DNA of 64,000 nucleotides from Edaphochlamys debaryana (lineage: Eukaryota; Chlorophyta; Chlorophyceae; Chlamydomonadales), in contig JAEHOE010000004.1 of assembly GCA_016858145.1 (NCBI GenBank), positions 1,178,001-1,242,000 of the forward strand, read 5' to 3'. Of this stretch, positions 42,389 through 51,119 are shown one piece after another. The position numbers and the translations under genes are program-made. Each line of letters begins with the position of its first letter. Positions within the stretch are counted from its first letter, which is position 1. The notes beneath the pieces were generated by a model that saw nothing but the letters and a program-made list of their open reading frames with translations, ran no database searches and had not been told where the DNA came from.

Positions 42389-45300
42389 ATGGTGCCGATG
42401 TTGCTGCTGTTGCTGGGGAGCCTCGGGCACACCGCTGCAGCACCCTTGCTACGTGGCATGGCGTATGTCTTGCTATTAGACGGTCTCCCTGCACTCAATG
42501 CCGCGGCAATTTGTGCTTCGGCACCACTCGCGTGCGCGGGGTGCCCCGGGGGCAATCAAGCTCTAGAACAACATGATGGTCGCGCATATGTGGAACTTGA
42601 TGACAAGTATTTCTACAAGACGCTGATGAAGGTTGCCCGGCCGCACTCTTTGGCCTCCGAGCGACGGTAAGAGAGTGGGCGTCCATATCTGGGAAGCCGT
42701 GCACGCGAGATTATCAGGGATGACGCGTTACAGGGTTGCGGCCAGCGGGCAAAAATTAAGCGGGTGGGCCTCGCGACCGTGGGGTTCGTGCTGCTGTGCT
42801 TTTTGACGGGGAACCCCTTCTTCCCCCCTGCGGTGCAGACTGCGAGGAACTTTCCATCTCCTCCGGTTTGCATTGCTTACGGTTGCAGGCGACGTAGTGG
42901 AGACTGGCGTGTGGGCTGGCGGCAGGTGCGTCCAGCGGAGTGGGCCAGCTAGCCTCGATGCCTGGTGTGCCACCGCGGGGTAACTTAGCCCCGTCACTGG
43001 TCGGGGCCGCCCTTCCCGCAGCGGCATACTCATGGCACGCATGATGAAGGACTGGGACCTCTGTGGGCGGCGTTACTGTGAGCTGCTTGAGTTGGGCTCA
43101 AGGCTCGTAGAACAGCTAGGACAGCCGGTTAGAACTGCACAATCCGCCGCCGCCGCCGCCTCCTGCAGGGGGCTTTGACTCGTTCCAAGGCCTACCTGCC
43201 CCTGTTGATGCCGACAAGGTTGGAGGCATGTCGGTAAGGGCAGCACCCGTCAGATGCCGATCAGAAGAGGACGGGTCGGGCATGTTGAGCAGTGATGGAT
43301 GTGCGCCGCTGTGCAGGTGGGTGAGGCCGGCATCATGGCTGCAGGGCAGAAGGACGTGGAGGCTCACTTTGCGGCCGCCAACGTAACGGAACTCGTGACT
43401 CTCACAGCCGGCTGGTGAGTAATAGCGCAGCGCATTGCTCTACACCACTGGGTTTCATGCTGACAAGGGAGGCTCCCCTCCACAAAGCCAACCCTCGCCG
43501 ACGCTTTGCCCTGCGCCGCTGCCCTCTTGCTGCTACGTCTCACCGCTTTCCCGTTCGCCGCCGACCAGGTTCAATGAGACATTGCCGGGAGCGACCGTTG
43601 AGCACATTGCCTTCCTGCGGCTAGACGGTGCGTGGTGGGGTCTGATGGGGTCGCGAAGCAGGGTTCACGGGTCCGGGGCATGCGAAGACTGTGCGGAGCG
43701 GCAACAACCAGTAGTCATGTAGACTCTCTCTCGCACGGGTGGTCAGGGCCAGCCTGCTTGAGCTGCGCATGGGTCGACACGCGTGTCGTGCAAGGTCGTG
43801 CGGGCCGCTGAGGCACTCGTGTGTAGCCGGCGGTGCGCCCCACGCGCCAGCTCGCATGGGGCATCTCACACGGCATCTCACACGGCTTCCTCCCCGCGTG
43901 ACTCCCGCGCCAGGTGACTTGTTCGTCTCTACGTGGGACGGGCTGGTGAACCTGTACCCCAAGGTGGTGCCGGGAGGTGAGCTGGCGGTTAGCACGTGGG
44001 GCGCCAGTTGGCATCTAGGGTTTCGTTCTCGTGATTGTCAGATACCGGCATTGCGGAAGCCGCGCACGCACTGCTCACACTACTCACCAGCGTTAGCGCC
44101 AAAGATAGCTGCGACGCCGAGCAGCGCCAGCAGCATCATCTTGGCCTCCATGGGGCCTTTCAGGGCTATTCGCCCTGGCCGCCGACTAGGTGAAACAAGA
44201 TTCGTCTACCCCAAGGGGAAGAAGCTTGCGACAGCCCGACGGTACAGGGCTATCCACCTATGTGCGTGTGAAGCGCACTAGCCGATGAACGTTCTAGCGG
44301 TGCGCCTCTTCCCCATACAGTCTCGCCTTGAATGGGGGCCGTACGAAGCGCCGTACGGCGGGCGCGCAATCGGGAAAAGCTCTAGCTCTCTGGTAAGCGA
44401 GCTGCGCCGCAACCGAGTCGGGCGGCGTGGAAAAGGCGTCACGCCGCGTCAGGATTGTGCTGGAGCGCACCTGTCGCCGTCGCCAGCTGGCTGGTGATGC
44501 GCCAAACGTTGTCTTCGCGCCTTTTTAGCCGCAAGCCAGGCTGGCGGACCGCGCTGCTTGGCAAGTGAACACCCCACCCCGCACCAAAACAGTTCGCAAC
44601 GCTTCACGCGCAGCCTGAGCTCCCAGGGCCGCCGACCCGAGGGCCCACGTCCCTGCGATTGAACGTCGCGCGCGCTAGATAGAACTGACCGTCCTGCCTC
44701 ACCCGCAGGGTAGGGCACTGGGGTACACCGTGTCCAGCTGTCTTGCACGCACCCACTGGACGTTTGCGTTGACGCTACGCACGGCGTGTACGTATTACGG
44801 TGCCGTGCCTCCCGCGCCCGTGCTGTGCCGCGCACCTACGCAGCACCTAGCGTCTTTCGTGCAGTCTGCTTGCTGAGATGCATGATGTCACTGTCCGTGG
44901 CGATTGGGGGAAAGTACTGGGCGAGACGGGTTCCCGCTTGCAAAGCTGTCACGACCACGCTGGGCCGCGGGGCAGCCAGATATGGTGATGGTGCCAGCGG
45001 TGCATTTACCCTAAACCCTAAAACCCATTTACACACCGTGATCCGAGAAGCGGCATTGCGGAAGCCGCGCACGCCCAGCAAAACTGGCCGCCGCCTAGCA
45101 AGCGGCTTCGGCTTGCGGGCGGCTGGTGGTCCAGCACGGCGCTCCGGTTGCCCTCTCTGACCTTGGCGAGTCGCGGCCCATTGACCTTGCCCTCTGTGAC
45201 CTTGCCGCGTCCCCCGGCCCCTCCCCCCGCCGCCAGGTTTGGTGTACGTGGACGACTACGGGGCCTTCAATGGGTGGGTGGGTGGTGCCGCCACAGCACC

Positions 45301-45930
45301 GGCCCGGACTGCGGAAAGGAAGGGGACATGGGTCCGCTCTTGAAACCCCGCGGTTTTCTTAGGGTCCTACCTCAGGGGTCCTTCAACGGCTGAGTCAGGG
45401 CGGTGTGCAGCCAGAACGCAGAACGGATAGGAAGATACAGGGCTCCTCGTGTCAGGGCCACGCGCAACTAGTCGGGTCTTGCCCCCCAGCCGGTAACGGG
45501 TGGGTAGCAGCGTGGCAGTGCCGCAGCAGCGGCAACTCAAAAGTGCGGATAGGAAGGGATATGGCTCCCTTTGGCCGCCTGCCTTGGTTAGATTGTGATT
45601 CCTTGTCTGGCGCCCGCCTCATGAAACCCACAGCTGCAAGCTTGCCGTGGACCTGTACCGCACGCAGCACGGCATCACGGCGCCCCTGCACTGGATACGG
45701 GTGCGTGGGACACCGAGATGCGTGCAGGCTTGCTGCCCATGCGCGGCGGGGACGGGGAGCGGCAAGAGCGGGCGCTGATGGGGATATCGGTGCTCGCGGC
45801 CTTATAAGGGCAGCCTCCGGTGTGTTCCGCGCAGGAGGAGGACAACCACGTGGAGGCTGTGTGGTGGCGCAAGCCCCTCAACCCAGGCCCACGCGGAGGG
45901 CGGGGCCATGGGGGCGGCGGCACCACCTAG
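42389..45930 (+). CDS. TylF/macrocin-type O-methyltransferase
   Basis: SAM-dependent methyltransferase of the TylF family, known in bacteria for sugar O-methylation. The tentative start at 42389 gives a hydrophobic N-terminus (MVPMLLLLLGSLGHTAAAP). The core exons join in phase: GDVVETGVWAGGR (~42898), SGILMARMMKDWDL, WGFDSFQGLPAPVDADKV, VEAHFAAANVTELVTLTAGW, WFNETLPGATVEHIAFLRLD, GDLFVSTWDGLVNLYPKVVP, GLVYVDDYGAFNG (~45236), CKLAVDLYRTQHGITAPLHW and EEDNHVEAVWWRKPL, with the stop at 45928-45930. VETGVWAGG is the SAM-binding loop, and LRLDGDL plus VYVDDYG carry the metal-binding Asp residues. The exon just before GDVV (about 42685-42755, SRAREIIRDDALQ) has an unresolved 5' edge. The intron between VVPGG and LVYVDD is 1.26 kb, swollen by a duplicated pherophorin segment. 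Substrate unknown; a matrix sugar is possible given the neighbours. Confidence 0.82.
44088..44151 (-). pseudogene. Orphan pherophorin signal-peptide exon
   Basis: A 64-bp copy of exon 1 of the first pherophorin, differing by one substitution (one Leu codon becomes Met), with the start codon (44151) and the GTGAGT donor intact. No downstream pherophorin exons follow; the copy is inside a methyltransferase intron on the opposite strand. It is a duplicated fragment, presumably non-functional, but it carries upstream sequence that could still drive antisense transcription. Confidence 0.85.
45009..45026. repeat. Interstitial telomere-like repeat
   Basis: CCCTAAACCCTAAAACCC: one Arabidopsis-type (CCCTAAA) and one Chlamydomonas-type (CCCTAAAA) unit plus CCC. 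It interrupts GCATTTA|ATTTACACACC in the inserted copy, while the parent copy at 37470 reads GCATTTACACACC without it. Confidence 0.85.
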
Positions 45931-45956
45931 CGGGCTCCTCGAGGTGCCCATGGTGG

Positions 45957-46087
45957 CCTGCTGGAGTGCGGCCGAGCAAAGCTCCGGGCGAGGAGGACCG
46001 GGCTTGCTGGAGTGCTGCTGAGGGTCGAGGCGAGGAGGACAGGGCCTGCTGGAGTGCTGCTGAGGGTCGAGGCAAGGAGGACAGGAT
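45957..46087. repeat. 42-bp tandem repeat, three copies
   Basis: Unit GCCTGCTGGAGTGCTGCTGA plus GGGTCGAGGCGAGGAGGACAGG, with the first copy diverged. It lies just 3' of the methyltransferase stop, probably in its 3' UTR. Confidence 0.8.
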
Positions 46088-47457
46088 TGTTGGGGTGACT
46101 GGACAAGGGTGGCTGCCCGAAGGCAGGAAAAGGGCCGAGCCCCGTGGTCCCCCCCAGGGGGCCCAATGTTCGAGTGTGGCTCCGTGCAGCCCTCAACCCC
46201 TAAGTTAGACAATGGACCATCGAGTCCGGCAAGTACAAAGTGTTGCAACTACCGCACCAGATGCATGAGGCGCTTTAACAATGTGCGTGTAAGTCTTGCT
46301 GACGGCGGGGTGACTGGAAAAAGGTGGAGAGGACCTGCGCCGGTGTGGTCGTGCAAGATGCGGGGACTGGGTCTCCTTTGTCAAGGGTCGTGGCCCCTGA
46401 GTTCAGGCCGAGCGGGGCCCGTGAAGGAGCACGATGGGGCGGGCGCGCGCAGGGGGAGAGGGCATAGCCCCTGCGTAGTGCACATGCTGCGGGGCTTCCT
46501 AGGACTGCACGGAGCGGTATGCGCGGGACGATGTAGTCGGAGGATACAGCTGACCACGCTGCCGCTATGCTAGAGGTAGCGGCAGGGGAGTGACCCTGGC
46601 TTGCAACCACTTCTGCTCCTACCCTTGGGGCATCTGGACAGTGCGTGTATGCTAGGGCAGGAGCCCGGCATCTTCCGCACGCCTTTTTGGGGAGCACAGC
46701 GGGCATCTACGGGCCAGTGTGTGGGGGCTGTTGGGGCAGCGTAGCTTACACATCAGCACGGCTGCCAGTGCCAAGGACCACGCCGGTTCTGCACTTTGCC
46801 CCGTGCTTCTCGTGTAACGCTTGAGCCATGCCTCTCGCCAAAAGCGCCAAAAGCGCTAATTGGGAATCGGGACTCCGCCTGGCCTCTTGTTATTCCGCAC
46901 GAACCTCAAGACCCTCAAGACCAGGGGTGGCACCACCCTCCCCCCTGCTCAAGAATATGGCTCAATCAAATCGTCAAGCCTACAGACCGAGCACTCTCTC
47001 TCAAGACATACACACGCAGTTCGACAATTCTATTGTCAAGCCGTCAAGGGTCCCCCCGAGGCCCCCCTCTAAGAAGCGACGATGGCCGCACAAGGTCCCT
47101 CTGTGGCCCAGGCGGACCCAGGCCCTAGCACTAGAGCACTGCACGCAATCCTCTAGACCCTAACTCCTACCCTTGCGCACTCGCTTGCCTGGCACCCCTG
47201 TTCTTAACCCTGCACGTCAACCGGACCCTCTGGCCTCCCATATGAATATGCACTTGGCCTCATTCTCGTTTCATACCTCGTTCATTGCCGCATATTCCCT
47301 GCTCCTTGCGCCTGCCCCTTCAGGCCTGCCTCTCCCTGCCTCTAGAAGGTTCTCTAGCGCTTCAGTCAGGCCAACTCCACATTGCACCGGCAGCCGTACA
47401 CCAGTCCACATGGTGCAAAGCTATAAGCCCACGGCAGCACTCCGCATAGCGCCGGTG
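46088..47457. other. Intergenic region 3' of the methyltransferase
   Basis: Convergent spacer between the methyltransferase and the first GT77 gene. A TGTAA at 46288-46292 could be the methyltransferase poly(A) signal. I see no supported exon. Confidence 0.45.
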
Positions 47458-47680
47458 GCTTGCAGCAGTCAAACGCAAAGCCTCGTCCAGGACATCTTCA
47501 GGTTACCGCCGACTGCCATCGTGCAGCCAGCCAACTGGCTGACAGCCTCTAGAGCTAGTGCGTTGCGCCGCTACTGGCTGAGAAGCCGCGTTTCGTGCGG
47601 TGCCGCGTGGGCGTCCATCGGTCGGGCGGGAAGTCGGCAGTCGCCAGCGATGAGCGACTTGCCGGCTTCAGTGGTTGCAC
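47458..47680. repeat. Dispersed repeat E2
   Basis: Uninterrupted counterpart of the repeat at 40322-40835. Its right end abuts the stop codon of the first GT77 gene (47682), so it forms the start of that gene's 3' UTR. Confidence 0.75.
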
Positions 47681-47681
47681 G

Positions 47682-50242
47682 CTAGACCACTGCCATGGGC
47701 TCCGACCGGCTGTTGACCGGCCCCACCCCCTGCTCGTACATGTCCAGCATCCGACGCATCAGCTGCGCCTTGGCGTTCATGTCGCCGGGCACGCAGGGGA
47801 CTGCGGGCGGCGGCAGGGGAGGGGAGGGAAGGGATTTCGAGGTGTCAGGCGGGGAGGGTGCTGTGGTTGAGGCAGCCGCAGAGGGGTCAAAGGGGGACTC
47901 TGGCTGCATTGCACGGTGAACCTCACTCGCTCGGACCTCGTCCCTCCCTACCCTCACGTCTAGCCATGCCGGCCTGAGCCCTCCAGCACCCACCCACCGT
48001 GGAAGCCATACCACTGCCGCATGGTCCAAGGCTTGCACAGTCCGTCGGGGCCGAACGGCAGCCGCTTGCCCTCCGCTCCCCGACCCACGCGCTTGAGGCT
48101 GCAGCCGCAGTCACCCTACGGCAGGTTGTGGATTGAGAAAATACTCCCAAACACGAGCGGCCCCTAGACCATTGCCAGGGCGTCTTGCAGCCTACACAAG
48201 CTTCCTTCCCGCCTTACGTCACACTTGGCGGGAAACGCCTCCGGCGAGAGCAAGACGCCGGTCAGCTCCTGGGAACAGCGTGGATTAAGGCCGTAGGAGG
48301 GATAACCGAGTTGGGCGAGCAGCTGCACGCACCCACACGCCCCCTGTGCCCCATGGTAGGGTCCCATTGCCCCTCGCTGTTGCCTCTGCGTCCGCACCTT
48401 GCTTGTGCGGTTGGCTATGGCCGTGGTCCAAGCTTCGGGGAAAGCTGCTTGGTCCAGCTTGGGGTTACCGCTGATGGCAGAGGTCACCATGGTGTGGAGC
48501 CAGCCCAGTGCAAAGGAGAGGACCACGGGCCTTGACCGCATGTAGAGGAAGCCTGGCGATGGGCGGGCGAAGGCAGCGGGAGGAAGACCGGACCATGATC
48601 AGCGAGGAGCCTGCAGCTGGCCTAGCACCCGCAACAGCAGTAGCCCTGGGTTAAGCCTTCCTTGTCCCTGCAACCATTGCGATAAACCCAAAGCCTGGCG
48701 CAGCTCAGGAGCACTAACGAACCATGTGCGAGGGCCTACCAGATCCCGAGGCCCCCACGCACCGATGTTGCCGGCCCACATTTGGGCATGCGCCTCCGGC
48801 ACGGTGTCATTGCCCAGGTTGTAGCAATCACTTGAGACCTGGAATAGGGGCCAGCAACGTAAGGGCCTGGAACACGCGCAAGAGCCAGGGCAATGCTGAG
48901 CTGATGCAGGCAAGCCTTCACATACCTGGACATCCCCGTCTCGCGCTAGCAGGTACGGCAGTGGATTGCGGAAGAAGACCTGAAGGGCGGAACCGGGCTT
49001 GAGCCGTGAGGAGATGCAAACCCTGTGTCTCCGTGCTACACACCCCAAATCACCCATACACGCATGCCTTTCCCCCTCGCCTCCAGACCCCTCCCACCTG
49101 GTCGCAATCCAGGAACAACACATCCACGCCCAGGCTCAGCGTGTTCACGATAGACAGGACCTTGGCGAAGGCAAGCCCGTAAAATGCAGGGGACATGAAG
49201 CCATAGCTGCGGACGAGGGAGGCACCGGACTTGTTGGTGGGAAACACACTGGGACCCGCTACCCACGAGCTCGTCGGCTGGCCATGCGTTTGCAGTACCG
49301 GTACCCACTTGTCACGGCCAAAGACGTCTGCTTTTATCGTGATGCAGGTGACGCCGAAGGGCGCCGACAGCTCGTTGCACTCATCCGTGGCGCCCTGCAG
49401 CTTAGTCATGACCCCTGCCACCAGGTGGGCGGCGAGGTGGCCCTGGGGCGGGGAGCGGCAGGTCGTCAGGCGGTAACACACAACCCCCTCGGCACAGCCC
49501 TGCCGCAGCCGTCGGGTCCCGCGCACCTGTGTCCCGTCGCTGCGTGTGAAGGTGATGTTGCGGAGGTTGCGCAGGAACAGGTCCCAGATCCCGCCCTCCT
49601 GGAATGTGTACTCGCTGGTTGTGTAGGGGGACGAGGGGGTAGGCGCGGCGCGCAGGTCAGCACGGGCAGCTTGCTTCATGTGCATGGCCTATACACTTCT
49701 TCCCGCCGTCATGCCCGGTTGCAAGTCCTCCTGAGTAGCCTCCCTTGTGAACAGCGGTGTGTGCCGCCCCCCCCCACCACTTCGGCGTCAAGAGGCCATG
49801 GCAGCACGAAGCCCATTGCAGTCTGGCGCCGAACCAGGCCGCCCAGCCTACCTCGCCAGGGTCATCAGCACAAGCCGCCTGCGTTGGCCCTTGGCATCCG
49901 TCACCTCCATCTGAGATTCCTGTGCAGTCCATGGCAGCGGTTATGTCCGGGACCCGCTCTGGGTGGGGGCGGAGGGGAAAGAGGGTCCGGGGCGACCGGT
50001 GCGCCGCGACTGACCCGAACCGCGTTTCGAAGCTCTTTACTCGGTAGTGGCGGTCCTTTCTCGTTGCTCCAGAACGCGGGTAACGCAAGTTTGCGCACTG
50101 CGATTGCCGTGCCGATGACCTCATCCCAGCCGCCCTGCGCCAGCGTGAACACTGAGAGCAGCATAAATGCAGGAAACACTACGCGGAGTGCCGTGCTATG
50201 GCGCCCTCGGCTCCTTTGGCGCCCGCGACAAAGTGGGTGCAT
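47682..50242 (-). CDS. GT77-type nucleotide-diphospho-sugar transferase, copy 1
   Basis: Type II membrane or secreted glycosyltransferase of the Nucleotid_trans (PF03407)/GT77 type. GT77 in plants and algae includes arabinosyltransferases that extend hydroxyproline arabinosides on HRGPs. The ATG at 50242 gives a hydrophobic anchor (VVFPAFMLLSVFTLAQGGWD). Exons follow in phase: VTDAKGQRRRLVLMTLAR, SEYTFQEGGIWDLFLRNLRN, GVMTKLQGATDECNELSAPF, SYGFMSPAFYGLAFAKVLSI and LGVDVLFLDCDQ with the DxD nucleotide-sugar site. Then come VFFRNPLPYLLARDGDVQ, SSDCYNLGNDTVPEA, FLYMRSRPVVLSFALGWLH with NPKLDQAAFPEAWTT, ELTGVLLSPEAFPAKCD, GDCGCSLKRVGRGAEGKRLP and a final exon ending NSRSEPMAVV at 47682. The Golgi is the expected location. 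Acceptor choice before SYGF differs from copy 2, adding about seven residues. Confidence 0.85.
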
Positions 50243-51119
50243 CGTTGATAGAGCTGTGCGCAGGCGTGTAAAGTGATTTTGGCAAAGAGCAACAGTCTTA
50301 TAAGCAGAGCGCAGCGCGACGGGGGTTACAGGCCTACAGAGACGAATCCCGTCACGGCCCAGGTCACGGCCATCATTTATTTGCCCTCGCGCGGTGTGTT
50401 TCTTAGCCACCTCTTGGCTAGAAGCGCAGGCACAAGAAGACCGTGCCCATCTGCAGCATCTCGGAGGTTCGCTGCGCGAAAACCGCATAACGGCCCGTGG
50501 GTCGGGGACTCGGGGTGGGTCGGTCCTGGCTCGGTCGGGCTGTTTGGGGCAGGAGGTTGGGGCTCCCCTCCTGGTTTCGGGCTCCTCCGTTCATCCTCAA
50601 ACCCCCGCCCATCCTTTGCGGCTCTCCTCGTCAACACGTCACCCAGCACATCACAGCCAGTCATCAACGCCAACTTCTCAGTCAGCTAATTCCAGTACCT
50701 AGTTTGTTTGGCGCCCCCGGCAAGACTGAGGGGGCTCCTTCATCCGGAAACCCCCGCCCACACCCACTCGGGACTTCTCATGTGGGACCTCTGAGGCACA
50801 GCTATGCATCACAAACCATATGCCGGCTATGCAGGCTTGAACGTCACGCGGCACGCACCCTCGCCCATCCCCAGGGCTGCGGCTCCTGGCCTGCTTGTCC
50901 TCCGTGGACCCCTGCCCCGATGTGCCCAACACATCACCAAAAGCAGACAGCCTTGTCGTCTTCTCGTGTGTTCGCTACCTCATGTGTTCGGCGCCCCCTG
51001 CAAGTCAGACTGCTCATTATAGGCGATCCGCGCTGTGCGCCTCTGCGCTCCGGAGCATCTTGAGCAACGCTCTTACGTGCCAGCGTGCAGGGCTGTTGCA
51101 TGGCTTTTGTCCGCACCCG
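50243..51119. other. Spacer between tandem GT77 genes
   Basis: 877 bp holding the promoter of copy 1 and the 3' UTR of copy 2. Related phrases (CCTCCGT...CCCAACACATCACC and CCTCCGT...CCCAGCACATCACA; GGCGCCCCC-GCAAG at ~50710 and ~50991) suggest short internal duplications. No gene seen. Confidence 0.4.
50297..50304 (-). promoter_or_regulatory. TATA-like element of GT77 copy 1
   Basis: CTTATAAG lies about 55 bp upstream of the ATG at 50242. Its position suits a core promoter; no other evidence. Confidence 0.35.

Larger units (their letters stand above)
44046..45074. mobile_element. ~1-kb inserted duplicate flanked by 24-bp direct repeats
   Basis: CGGCATTGCGGAAGCCGCGC (24 bp including its last four bases) occurs at 44046-44069 and again at 45051-45074. 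Between them lies 44077-45058, the copy of 36553-37506. The arrangement resembles insertion with a target-site duplication or a template-switch repair event. It encodes no transposase, so it is not an autonomous element. Confidence 0.7.

Noticed and set aside
44285..44497. Short repeated open frame (MNV...EWGPYEAPYGGRAIGK) present in three repeat copies
   Set aside because: It recurs only because the underlying DNA is duplicated. Substitutions and indels between copies do not preserve the frame (33579 copy differs), so there is no sign of selection on protein.
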